Source: Candidatus Caenarcanales bacterium (GTDB lineage: Bacteria; Cyanobacteriota; Vampirovibrionia; LMEP-6097). Taken from it: a stretch of DNA of 60,581 bases. Position numbers and translations under genes: made by a program. Position 1 is the stretch's first letter. The number at the start of each line of letters is the position of its first letter. The notes under the pieces are model-generated. The model saw only the letters and a program-made list of their open reading frames with translations, had not been told where the DNA came from and ran no database searches. The stretch covers positions 1-60,581 of the forward strand of contig JAKVAO010000008.1 in assembly GCA_022447685.1 (NCBI GenBank), read 5' to 3'. Positions 8,578 to 17,560 of the stretch are shown one piece after another.

Positions 8578-8958
8578 TTAAATTAGCATAAAATATATCC
8601 ACTTACCATCAATTTTTCTAAAATAACTATTTTCATACTGAAAAGATTTTTTCTTATTCTGTTTAAAATATGCCTTAAATTCAACCCAGCCTTCTTCATC
8701 AAATTCTGCACCAAGCCTAGTTGAAATTATTTCTAAATTCTGCCACTTTAGATCTTTTTCAAAGCTCAAAAACTTAGGTCTGGATTTTTCATCCCAAGTG
8801 TCTAAGATAAAATCACGCTTCTTTTTAACATAAGCCGTATACCTTGCTCTCATCAATTGTTCAGCCTTAGAAGGATTCATTAAGCCATCATGGTACAACT
8901 GACAACATTGAAAATATTCTTTTCCACTTCCACAAGGACACAAATCAATTTCAGACAT
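8578..8958 (-). CDS. YchJ-like SEC-C zinc-binding protein
   Basis: The N-terminus has the SEC-C metal-binding motif (CPCGSGKEYFQCC), followed by the YchJ-type NTF2-like domain (AEQLMRARYTAYV, WVEFKAYF, SYFRKIDGKWIYF). The length of 126 aa fits UPF0225/YchJ. The function of the family is not established. The start is three bases past the suhB-like stop, so the two genes form a minus-strand operon. Confidence 0.85.
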   Translation of the reverse strand: MSEIDLCPCGSGKEYFQCCQLYHDGLMNPSKAEQLMRARYTAYVKKKRDFILDTWDEKSRPKFLSFEKDLKWQNLEIISTRLGAEFDEEGWVEFKAYFKQNKKKSFQYENSYFRKIDGKWIYFMLI

Positions 8959-8961
8959 TGA

Positions 8962-9738
8962 CTAAATACTAGCAATAATATTTTTAGTTTTAAAGACTTC
9001 AACACCACCATCTAAGTCTTTAACATCGATATTTAATTCCTGAAGGATAATCACAGCTGCAGCCATATCCCATGGATTCAAACAACAATGAACAAATTTA
9101 TCCAAACGCCCTACAGATAAATATGCTAATTCTAGAGCCGCCGCTCCCAAAAAACGTCTATGAGCAGAATCATAGAGTAAAGCATTAATATCTGGATAAT
9201 CTTGAATTTTACGCATATTCTTAAAACCAATACTATAAAGAATTTCAGGGTTAGTCTCAAAAGGTTTAAGTTTTTTGTCATTAAAGAAAGAACCTTCTCC
9301 TCTCTCTGCATAAAAGACTTCATCATTACAAGGTACATAAATTAAGCCAGCTTGAATCTGATTAATATTCTCAAGTGGACCATCATTCAAATCAGCAAGA
9401 CCAATAGAGATACAGAAGAAAGGAATACCCTTCATAAAGTTCACAGTACCATCCAAAGGATCAATCACAAACTTCATCTTAGCCTCAGGCTTCGTCTGAC
9501 CAGACTCCTCACCAATAAAACCATAATCTGGATATTCTTCTTTGAGAATTTGAATAATTACCTCCTCAGATTTTTTATCAGCTATAGTCACAAAGTCCTT
9601 AGGCTGCTTTTCTTTAGCGTCCAATCTATCAAATTGTTGAAAGTAACTTAACTGAATTTCGGCAGCAGCTCTTGCTGCTCTTTCCATATTTGTTATTAAT
9701 TTGGATTTTGTATATGTTTGCTTAGACACCATAAACAT
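8962..9738 (-). CDS. suhB: Inositol monophosphatase family protein (SuhB-like)
   Basis: The metal-binding motifs of the FIG/IMPase superfamily are in order: GFIGEESG, then IDPLDGTVNF, then NPWDMAAAVII near the C-terminus. Members hydrolyse inositol monophosphate or related sugar phosphates with Mg2+. The length of 258 aa is normal. Two ATG codons compete (MFMVSK at 9738 or MVSK at 9732); neither has a strong Shine-Dalgarno. It is first in an operon with the YchJ-like gene. Confidence 0.88.
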   Translation of the reverse strand: MFMVSKQTYTKSKLITNMERAARAAAEIQLSYFQQFDRLDAKEKQPKDFVTIADKKSEEVIIQILKEEYPDYGFIGEESGQTKPEAKMKFVIDPLDGTVNFMKGIPFFCISIGLADLNDGPLENINQIQAGLIYVPCNDEVFYAERGEGSFFNDKKLKPFETNPEILYSIGFKNMRKIQDYPDINALLYDSAHRRFLGAAALELAYLSVGRLDKFVHCCLNPWDMAAAVIILQELNIDVKDLDGGVEVFKTKNIIASI

Positions 9739-9842
9739 TCTAATACTTTTATCAAAAGATAGATAAATATAAATTAATTTTCAGAAGATGAAAAAAAATT
9801 AGAATTGTATATTCAATATAGAATTTCAAAAAATATCAAGCA

Positions 9843-12800
9843 ATGCAAACTGATGGACACGACTTCAAACACAAAACAAAGCAACTTCAACAAATAAATC
9901 AAAAAAGAGCAAGCCTCAAGGGCGCAAAAAGAGCAGATAGCAATAAGGAAACGAGCAATGTTTCTAATCGAACGAGCAGAAACACAATAAAAGCAGAAAA
10001 CTTTAGCGATTTTCGCAAATTTTTCGAAGCCAAATACCCTGATAAGAGAAAAAGAGTTGATTTGATCAAAGACCAAGTGAGCTTTTATAAAGAATTTCAA
10101 AAATATGTTGAAGAAAAGTACTCAAGTGACAAAAATGCCCAAATAATTCAAAAATTTCCAAATTTATCAGATTTGCAGGAATTCTACAATAATAGAGATA
10201 AAAATATTCAAGAACTCCAACAAAATATAAAAATACCCAAAAATGACAATTTTGCTATTAGTACCAATTATGCGATTGATGGTTTAATTTACGATTTAAT
10301 TATAGTAAAAAAAATAATAGATAAGTGTCCCCAAGAAGATAAAGAATTAAATAAAAGCTCAAAATATAAAATCAATTACACTGAAGAACACCAAAATAAT
10401 TACTTAAACTATCTAAATTTTGTAAATAAATTAATCAAGATTGAGAGTAAATTTGATAAAAGCATATACCACGAACTAGGTAACGAAGCATTAGCTAATC
10501 ACCTTCTAAAGCTCTATTCAAAGAAATCACATTTCAAGCAAGATTCAAGTAAAGATCAATATTATTCAACTCTGGAGAACTTATTAATAAATCATCTTCC
10601 TCATTTGCGTTTTGATGAAATAAAAACACAACAATATAAAGAGTCACTTATAGACAAAGGAAGCCTTGAAAATCAAAGAGGCACAAATGATTTAACTGCA
10701 CTTTTCAGCATTTTAAGAGCCGATCAATTTGACAATGAGAAAGAGAGTTTCACAAGTCCAAATATAGACACCAAGATTAGTGGAAAGATAGCACTGAATT
10801 TAAACAACAGCTACAAGAACGACAAATATCTCCAAAACCTGCTTAATGAATATGGAACGGAATCAAGAAGAGCAAGAGCCTTAATAGAAAAGAATCTCAG
10901 AGAGGATAATAAATATGGATTCCCTGAAATTGAACTCAAAAGAGATGGAATCAAAATCAACAATAGCAATATAGAGAGACTCATATTGTTTCTCAACAAA
11001 CTAAAGAATTCGCCAAGTTTAATTTCAATACCCTCCGTTACACTTGGAGTGGATATCAGTGAAGATCAAGAAAGTCAAGACAGAGGAATACTGAATACAG
11101 ATCTAGATTCATCTAATATGTCCTTAAAAAATAATAGTTTGTTTGCCAAACTTGCTAGATCTCCGAGTATTAGTGAAAATTCTATTCAACTGATGTTTGA
11201 AGAAATCCCTCTAAAATTCAATGATGAAAAACTTAAAACGAAGAATATAGATACTAGCTTCACTGTGAGTGAATTCCTCAAGTTGTCTATGCTTATCTCG
11301 TCCATGAGGAATATACGTTCTGACCAAAAAATACACTCTAGATCTGTGAACCTACAAGAACTAAAAAATAATTTTGCGCAAGATTCTAAACATTCAATCA
11401 AAGAAGCAGATTTGATTAATTTAATAAATAAACCCTATAGTGAAGAAGCACAGAAGCTAATCGCCAAAATACTTCTTTTTATAAATGATAATCATGTAAG
11501 AAAAGTTGGTAATCGCTTCGAAGAACAACAAAGTATGAAGCAACATCCCAAACTTGAATCGATCATATTTGATCTAGCAAATAATCGTTCACTGCCAGAG
11601 CTTAATCCTAAATTCATAAAAGTACTCGTTAGAACTTTTGCAGAGAACCTTGATCAAGTAAAATTCATTTCCAAACTACAAAGTCAAAAGCAGAGAAGAA
11701 AAATTGAAATTTTTGATTTAAATTTAAACGAAATAAAAAAAATCGCTGAACTTACAAAAGGGCAAACTAATAGCAATAAAGAAAGCGTAATAAAAAATAT
11801 TCTTAATTACTCAAGTCATATTGAATTTGAAAATATTCCAGATCTTGCAGAAATATTAGCTGTATTAGATGAAATCAACAAACAAACGGAAATCAGTAGT
11901 GAAACTAAAAAACTTTTATTAAAGAAGATTAAAACTATGGATGCTAAAACACTAGTTAATTCTATAATTTACAATCCAAGTAATCTTAGCCCCGAATTAC
12001 TAAATAATTTATTCAATGAAAAATTAACCGGAACTGAAGACTTGTTGAAAGTATTAATTTCAAGCCTAGAAGAATTTAAAACACAAAGTCAAGAACAAGG
12101 ATTAGATATGAGCATAGATGAAGCTCTTAATCAGCATAACCTGCAAATAGTAAAATCCTTTATCAACAAAGAAGCTTTTAAAAATCTCAAAGAAAATTTC
12201 CTAAATGAAACATTGACTGATGAAGAGATAGATCATGGACTGGATGATTTAATTGAACTCAAAGCCAGTCGAGGACAAGAAGCACCAATCATCTTAGATT
12301 TAGAAGAGTTTAGAGTTAAATACCCAGAATTAGAAAAGTCTTCCAAGAAAGCTTTTGCTGAGGTCAGACCAATCACCATGGTAAATAAACTTGATATCTA
12401 TGAAAATATCAAAGACTTAATCAAAGATATTGATATTCATAACTTCTTAAACCTTCAAGAGCAGACACAGACAGAGACAAGCTTTAGAATCAATTTCCAA
12501 AATGATGATAAAGTCTCAAGAGCTTGGGGGCTTGCAGAAAATTACCAAGAAGCAATAGCTTATTTGGATAGCAACAATAAACTCAGCAGTTTCCAGAATT
12601 CCTACGTAGTAGATAGCAACTCTCTTCTAGCATTCAAAGAAATTATAGAAAAAGTTCCTTTAGGCAAATTTTCACTTCCAAAGGCAAATTCAAGCCAAGG
12701 GAAAATAGAAAGGCAAAGTTTACTAGGGCGCTTCGAAAGGATCCAAGATAAAACTATAAAACAAAAAATAATTAACTCTATCCAAATTAAATCCCAGGCA

Positions 12801-14747
12801 GACATAGAAGACCTGAAAAAATACTTACTTGGCTCACAAGATGAAAGGGATTTAGCTCTTAAAAATATAGACTTGAGCAAAGCTGAAAATTATTCTGTAG
12901 TATTCAGCAAAGACTATAGTGAAGAAGCAAGGTTAATGAAATTAGAAAGCTTTATCAATACAAGTGTTCCCAGCCAAAGATTAAGCAAAAGTACTGTAAA
13001 CAAGCTCTACCAAGAAGAAAGAATGGAAGACTTACTAAATGAAGGTCTTATAAGTAAATTAAGGAACCTGAATAAATCTAAAAATGATCCAGAGGATTTC
13101 ATATTTCAGACAAACAGCTTCGTAAACACAGCTCCCTATTTTCGTTATCTGAAAAACAAATTTAAATCCTTAGATGAAGATGAAAAAAAATTACTTGAAA
13201 GATTTTTCATCCGCAATACTAATCTTCTATATTTTGCTAGGGATATTGGTTTCAAAGGGAAATACCTAAAAAATATCATTGATCAAATTTCTTATATAAA
13301 CCCTAAAGCCCATAAAAAGTTCATGCAATTAAAAGATGTCACAGCTACTAATAAAATCAGTTTAATAAGAAAAATGATAGAACTTGGCTACCCTATTAAC
13401 GAGAAACTCACTCCAGTAAAAAATATTAGTATGAGTCCAGACGAGTCCTGCAAAGAACTTTTCAAAGAAATTAGTAAACTAAATGAAGAAGCAAAAGCTA
13501 TAGTTTTATCAAAACTAAGACTCTTAAACGATAACAATTTAATAAACGCATTAAGCTCAAACCATCTCTCTGAGTCAGACAAGAACATTATCACTGAAAA
13601 TATCAATTTCATTTATGAAAAAGAGAATGTAGGAATCCCTTTCTTTGAGGATATAAAATTAAACATCAAATCCAGAGTGAACCTTCTAAATGCTATTTAC
13701 AGTAATTCAAGCTTAAGAGCAGATCTAATTAATTATCTCAAAGATAATCAAAGTCAAAGTACTAACAAATTGATAATTGAGGAATTTTCCAAAAGAAACG
13801 GAGGACTACTAACTGAATTAAAAAATTTAAATTTTAAAGAATCAGAAATTCTAGATATTGCATCTAATATAAAAAAACTCTCCAGTCCCAATTACTCAGC
13901 AATTCTATCTGAGTCTTTGAGTAAAGAAGTGAAACAAGCTCTAGTCAGTAGAATGCTTCCAGATGATGGGAGTAATTTTGATGCGAATAATATTGCATTT
14001 TTAATAGATATACTACAAAGGTCGGTAAAATATGAATGTGAGCTTAGAGAAATAAATTTTGATCAGCAACTAATGAAAGCCTTCGATAATTCACTTGTTG
14101 GTTTCAAGGCGCTTGAAAAATTCCCCTTCACAAGCAATGAACTGAGTTCAAAAGTTTACGAAAAAGATATAGATCAAATTAAGTTAAATGACTTTTTGGA
14201 TATTTTAAAGTCAGACAGAGTAAATAACTTGGTTAAACACAAACTCTTAGAAGAGCTTTTGCAAAAATTTCAAAACCAAGAACAGATAATCAAGAATAAA
14301 TCAAAAGAAACATCTAGCAGTAGTAAACCTTATGACGCTACACATACGGATTTAACCGCTGAAATCCAGAGCCCACGAATAATCAGCCAAAATCTAGGTA
14401 CTTCAGCTCAGAACTATGAAATACCAAGCTTTTATAGCTTAGAAGATAGAGAAGTAAATCCTGGAGAAATAGATAGATTCTCTGAAAAATATGGTTTAAG
14501 TGGCGAAGAGAAAGAAATTGTCTCTGAATATTTCTCCAACGCAAATCAAACAGCTAAAGAAATTGCTGATGCCTATGGAGATAACAATGGTAAAAAAATA
14601 TTCCCTTCAACATTTCGCCTGTATTCTGAAGCAATTCCTTGGGTAGAAGAAAGTGATAATCAAAATCTTGAGCTTTATCTTAGAACTCAAATTGAAAGAA
14701 TGCCAGGTAATATTGAAAAAACGGATTTAGACAGCCAAGTCTCTTGA
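9843..14747 (+). CDS. Giant helical-repeat accessory protein, 1634 aa
   Basis: I do not recognise a family. The N-terminus (1-55) is basic and Ser/Asn rich, probably disordered. The bulk is a long array of amphipathic helices with recurring LL/I-N/D-x-x-LxxLLxN patterns (for example LVNSIIYNPSNLSPELLNN, LINALSSNHLSESDKN), suggesting a solenoid scaffold. There is no signal peptide or membrane segment. A Ser-rich linker (KETSSSSKP) precedes a C-terminal helical domain. The frame ends at a TGA, and the same frame stays open through the next ORF (14763-15287), so the original protein may have been about 1810 aa. It resembles in style the large effector-like proteins of host-associated bacteria; this is inference. 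Confidence 0.7.
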   Translation: MQTDGHDFKHKTKQLQQINQKRASLKGAKRADSNKETSNVSNRTSRNTIKAENFSDFRKFFEAKYPDKRKRVDLIKDQVSFYKEFQKYVEEKYSSDKNAQIIQKFPNLSDLQEFYNNRDKNIQELQQNIKIPKNDNFAISTNYAIDGLIYDLIIVKKIIDKCPQEDKELNKSSKYKINYTEEHQNNYLNYLNFVNKLIKIESKFDKSIYHELGNEALANHLLKLYSKKSHFKQDSSKDQYYSTLENLLINHLPHLRFDEIKTQQYKESLIDKGSLENQRGTNDLTALFSILRADQFDNEKESFTSPNIDTKISGKIALNLNNSYKNDKYLQNLLNEYGTESRRARALIEKNLREDNKYGFPEIELKRDGIKINNSNIERLILFLNKLKNSPSLISIPSVTLGVDISEDQESQDRGILNTDLDSSNMSLKNNSLFAKLARSPSISENSIQLMFEEIPLKFNDEKLKTKNIDTSFTVSEFLKLSMLISSMRNIRSDQKIHSRSVNLQELKNNFAQDSKHSIKEADLINLINKPYSEEAQKLIAKILLFINDNHVRKVGNRFEEQQSMKQHPKLESIIFDLANNRSLPELNPKFIKVLVRTFAENLDQVKFISKLQSQKQRRKIEIFDLNLNEIKKIAELTKGQTNSNKESVIKNILNYSSHIEFENIPDLAEILAVLDEINKQTEISSETKKLLLKKIKTMDAKTLVNSIIYNPSNLSPELLNNLFNEKLTGTEDLLKVLISSLEEFKTQSQEQGLDMSIDEALNQHNLQIVKSFINKEAFKNLKENFLNETLTDEEIDHGLDDLIELKASRGQEAPIILDLEEFRVKYPELEKSSKKAFAEVRPITMVNKLDIYENIKDLIKDIDIHNFLNLQEQTQTETSFRINFQNDDKVSRAWGLAENYQEAIAYLDSNNKLSSFQNSYVVDSNSLLAFKEIIEKVPLGKFSLPKANSSQGKIERQSLLGRFERIQDKTIKQKIINSIQIKSQADIEDLKKYLLGSQDERDLALKNIDLSKAENYSVVFSKDYSEEARLMKLESFINTSVPSQRLSKSTVNKLYQEERMEDLLNEGLISKLRNLNKSKNDPEDFIFQTNSFVNTAPYFRYLKNKFKSLDEDEKKLLERFFIRNTNLLYFARDIGFKGKYLKNIIDQISYINPKAHKKFMQLKDVTATNKISLIRKMIELGYPINEKLTPVKNISMSPDESCKELFKEISKLNEEAKAIVLSKLRLLNDNNLINALSSNHLSESDKNIITENINFIYEKENVGIPFFEDIKLNIKSRVNLLNAIYSNSSLRADLINYLKDNQSQSTNKLIIEEFSKRNGGLLTELKNLNFKESEILDIASNIKKLSSPNYSAILSESLSKEVKQALVSRMLPDDGSNFDANNIAFLIDILQRSVKYECELREINFDQQLMKAFDNSLVGFKALEKFPFTSNELSSKVYEKDIDQIKLNDFLDILKSDRVNNLVKHKLLEELLQKFQNQEQIIKNKSKETSSSSKPYDATHTDLTAEIQSPRIISQNLGTSAQNYEIPSFYSLEDREVNPGEIDRFSEKYGLSGEEKEIVSEYFSNANQTAKEIADAYGDNNGKKIFPSTFRLYSEAIPWVEESDNQNLELYLRTQIERMPGNIEKTDLDSQVS

Positions 14748-14762
14748 TATAGTGGTAGATTC

Positions 14763-15287
14763 TTGTTAACTAGCTCACAAGAATTAGTAGAGTCAGAACT
14801 TGGAACCAATAGCACTGCTCCTCAAGCAAGGGTTCCTGATAGACTACAACTAATAAAAGATAATTTAAATGTTGGCAATACCAACGTATCCAATGGTTCA
14901 CTTACTGCAATTAACCAAGTTTCCAATAATAATGAGAGCATAAGCGATCAAGAATTAGCAGATCAAGTAATTGTAAATTTGCAAAAGCAAATACCTAATG
15001 CTAAAGAAGAAGATTTAATTAAAGCTGTAAATATTTTGTTCAGCGAGGAAGGTGATAATCGCTGGAAAACAATGGAGACCGTAAACCTTGAGAATATTAA
15101 TAGAGTGAGAGGGCAAAGCTTTGAAGACAATTTCAATAATATTATGGGGAAATATACTGTAGATGGAGAGGTTCAGAATATTGAACTTGATTCCGTTTTA
15201 TCTCGAATGAAAGAAAAGTATACTGAATTAGCAAATCCTGTAATTCAACAACTCAACGCAGACCCAGAAAATCCTCAAGAATCTTAA
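14763..15287 (+). CDS. In-frame continuation of the giant gene
   Basis: This ORF is in the same frame as 9843-14747, separated only by a TGA and five sense codons. Its listed start is TTG with no Shine-Dalgarno or -10, so independent translation is poorly supported. It encodes an acidic, Asn/Gln-rich C-terminal tail with two helical stretches and no recognisable domain. It is either a nonsense-separated tail or a readthrough extension. Confidence 0.45.
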   Translation: MLTSSQELVESELGTNSTAPQARVPDRLQLIKDNLNVGNTNVSNGSLTAINQVSNNNESISDQELADQVIVNLQKQIPNAKEEDLIKAVNILFSEEGDNRWKTMETVNLENINRVRGQSFEDNFNNIMGKYTVDGEVQNIELDSVLSRMKEKYTELANPVIQQLNADPENPQES

Positions 15288-15322
15288 CCAAAATTTAGTC
15301 AAAATAACTTACATACTTTAGT

Positions 15323-15826
15323 ATGGGTGAGACTAAAGCAACTAGGGATAAATCTCTTGATTTAATTCTAAAAAATTTAAAAAAAGATATTAATAATTTA
15401 TTAGGACAATTCAAAACAGAGTTTATGGTTTTTTTCTCTAAGGATCAAGTAATAGAGTTCGAAATTCTAGAAATTGCTATTAATAAAATCACTCAAGATC
15501 CAGAAAATAATATTGACATAAATTCAATAGCCTATATCAATCAAGATTTAAAATTTATACAGAAAAATTTCAAGATAATTAAATCCAAGCGTGAAGAAAA
15601 GATTGATTTCGAGTTAAACAATGTATTACAAGCTTTAAAGAAACTAAATTCTAGACTAATTAATAAAAGTGAAGATATAGAAAAGTATATCCAATCAGAA
15701 CTTATAGCAAAAGAAGTTGAGCATATGAAGGTACCAGCAGGTAAATTCAAGCCTCATGAAACTGCTAGTTTGCAAGAAGATATAGAATCTCTTCAAGAAG
15801 AAGCTGCTAACCGCCGTACTGACTAG
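15323..15826 (+). CDS. Hypothetical coiled-coil protein, 167 aa
   Basis: The protein is almost entirely helical with heptad-like patterns (ILKNLKKDINNLLGQF, NVLQALKKLNSRLINK) and ends in an acidic helix with TASLQEDIESLQEEA. It has no signal peptide. A TACTTT lies just before the ATG and no Shine-Dalgarno is seen. It may be expressed with the giant gene upstream. The last 20 bases overlap convergently with the CBS-domain gene. Confidence 0.5.
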   Translation: MGETKATRDKSLDLILKNLKKDINNLLGQFKTEFMVFFSKDQVIEFEILEIAINKITQDPENNIDINSIAYINQDLKFIQKNFKIIKSKREEKIDFELNNVLQALKKLNSRLINKSEDIEKYIQSELIAKEVEHMKVPAGKFKPHETASLQEDIESLQEEAANRRTD

Positions 15827-16343
15827 AAGAGTCTTGGTTAAGTCTTGGTGGAAGATTTAGGACTTTATCTCTATAAGCAAGTGAAATCTGATCGACTATA
15901 TCCTTAACAGAGAGCATATACCTCACTTCACCGTTTTTCATAATTGGAATATGTCTATAAGAACCATCTGACATTCTATTCAAGGCAAAAGCAATAGGAT
16001 CTTCCTCTGAAAGCATCTGTGGATTTCTAGTCATATAGTCCTTAATCACAGAATTTTTCATATTTATGCTTTTAACAACTACTCTTCTAAGTAAATCTCT
16101 TTCGGTAAAAATCCCAACAAGTGCACCAGCTTCATCGCGAATACCAACACAGCCCTTATTATTATCAGCCATATACTCTAACGCTTCTTCTAAAGCAGTA
16201 TTCTGGTCAACTGTATGAATATAATCCAAATTTAAAACTCTAATAGGGTCATTAACCTCTATAGCTGCTGAAATATTATCCATAGAAGGCTTAGCTCCCT
16301 CATCCATCATTTGCAACTCTTCTTCTATGTAATCAGACACCAT
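15807..16343 (-). CDS. CBS-domain pair protein
   Basis: Two tandem CBS domains occupy about residues 40-160 (DQNTALEEALEYMADNNKGCVGIRD; LVGIFTERDLLRRV; YMTRNPQMLSEEDPIAFALNRM; RHIPIMKNGEVRYMLSVKDIVD). Such stand-alone pairs bind adenosine nucleotides and modulate partner proteins; the partner here is unknown. The -10 (TAAAAT at 16350-16355 on the minus strand) lies six bases before the ATG, so the mRNA should be leaderless. It is divergent from the 16401 gene. Confidence 0.85.
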   Translation of the reverse strand: MVSDYIEEELQMMDEGAKPSMDNISAAIEVNDPIRVLNLDYIHTVDQNTALEEALEYMADNNKGCVGIRDEAGALVGIFTERDLLRRVVVKSINMKNSVIKDYMTRNPQMLSEEDPIAFALNRMSDGSYRHIPIMKNGEVRYMLSVKDIVDQISLAYRDKVLNLPPRLNQDSSSQYGG

Positions 16344-16349
16344 ATATTA

Positions 16350-16394
16350 ATTTTACCCTTAAATCATTAGCTGAGGGTTAAAAATGGGTAAATT
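16350..16394. promoter_or_regulatory. Divergent leaderless promoter pair
   Basis: TAAAAT (minus, 16350-16355) sits six bases before the CBS gene ATG, and TAAATT (plus, 16389-16394) sits six bases before the GTG at 16401. Between them TTTTACCCT and AGGGTTAAAA form an imperfect inverted repeat that could bind a regulator of both genes. Confidence 0.4.
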
Positions 16395-16400
16395 AGTACT

Positions 16401-17547
16401 GTGAATCAATCAATCCCACCAAATAGTGTAAGAATCTCAGATGTTACACAAGTTCTATCTAATGAATTTAATATCTCTGAAGAAGAGGCTGAGCAGGTAG
16501 TAGATGAATTAAATGAAAAAGGAGACAAGTTTCTTCAAGGCTCCGAAGCTTTTACGGGCTTGGGGCTACTAGGTGGAAAAGAAGAGGCTATAACCTATTT
16601 TCGAGAAAATCAATTCAGGAAGTCCTGGAAATGCCTCAAAACTTATTAAGGAAAAGCTTAGAGGTTTAAATATAGATATTTCTTCAAATGCAGTTCTTAC
16701 TAGAGATGGAACAATTAACTCCGGAAATTCAAATACTTCAAGGGTAACAGATAATAGAGCTAGCCCACCTCCCCGAAATAATAATTCAACAACAGCAGAA
16801 AGTCTTAGAGAAGATAGCATTCGTTTTGCACTTACAGATCCGGATTAGGGAATAGCGGCAGATACTGAAAAAGATATAAAAAACAAATTAGTAGAAGAAC
16901 TCAATTTAGGTGAGGGCTTAAATATAGAGTTAGAACCTGCTGGCAAATATTTTGATAATATCAAAAACAAATTATTAACTGATAGTAACTGGATAATGTT
17001 TAAAGCCAGTGATGATCAAGGTAATGAACTTTTATATACCGCTCAATATAATGAAGAAGAAAATCAGTTTGAATCTTTAGAAAGAATGAGACCTGGTGAT
17101 CTAGTTGAAAATGGAATGAATACCTATGCCTATGAAGCAAGAAATCCAGATCAAATTAGATCTGAATTATCAAATTTAAAAACAAGAATTAATAATTTCC
17201 AGGATCGTGCCCCAGAACTTGCAAACTCAAAAAAACAAGAACTCGTAAATAAAGGGCATGGGGGCTTAGATAATTTTCACGTATCTCAAACAGATGACGG
17301 CTTAATAGCCTTTACTTCTTTCAAACGAAACTCAGATCAAGATTCATATACAGCCTATGTAAACTTTGGACAAGTAGATGAAAATGGTGAGATTACTTGT
17401 AAGCAGAAAGAAATGAGCAATGACTTAAAAAGAGAAAATATATCTAGTGATCAATTAGTACTTGATAAAGCTATTATAGCTCCAACTTCAAGTAATTATA
17501 TGGATTTCATCAAACGAGCCAAAGAAATTCCATTCTCTGTGGAATAA
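16401..17547 (+). pseudogene. Broken accessory gene (frameshift plus TAG)
   Basis: The first part (16401-16649, GTG start, 82 aa) is frame-shifted near 16597-16612: the next frame opens there (EKINSGSPGNASKLIKEKL) and reads to a TAG at 16846-16848. The same frame then stays open from 16849 to 17547; its first ATG is at 16996 (183 aa). Joined, these give a protein of about 380 aa with a helical N-terminus (EEEAEQVVDELNEKG), an Asn/Ser/Pro-rich linker and a C-terminal alpha/beta region (FHVSQTDDGLIAFTSFKR). No family is recognised. Two independent lesions argue for decay rather than a single sequencing error. Confidence 0.6.
16996..17547 (+). CDS. C-terminal ORF of the broken accessory gene
   Basis: This is the longest open part of the disrupted 16401-17547 gene. 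It starts at an internal ATG with no Shine-Dalgarno and encodes 183 residues that I cannot assign. It could still be made as a separate product, but its frame being open upstream to 16849 suggests it is the remnant of a longer protein. Confidence 0.4.
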   Translation: MFKASDDQGNELLYTAQYNEEENQFESLERMRPGDLVENGMNTYAYEARNPDQIRSELSNLKTRINNFQDRAPELANSKKQELVNKGHGGLDNFHVSQTDDGLIAFTSFKRNSDQDSYTAYVNFGQVDENGEITCKQKEMSNDLKRENISSDQLVLDKAIIAPTSSNYMDFIKRAKEIPFSVE

Positions 17548-17560
17548 TAAGAATAGGTTA

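Noticed and set aside
7560..16860. Stop-codon reassignment to explain the in-frame stops in accessory genes
   Set aside because: The three interruptions use TAA, TGA and TAG in turn, conserved genes have none, and prfB uses TGA as a stop in its frameshift site. Decay fits better.
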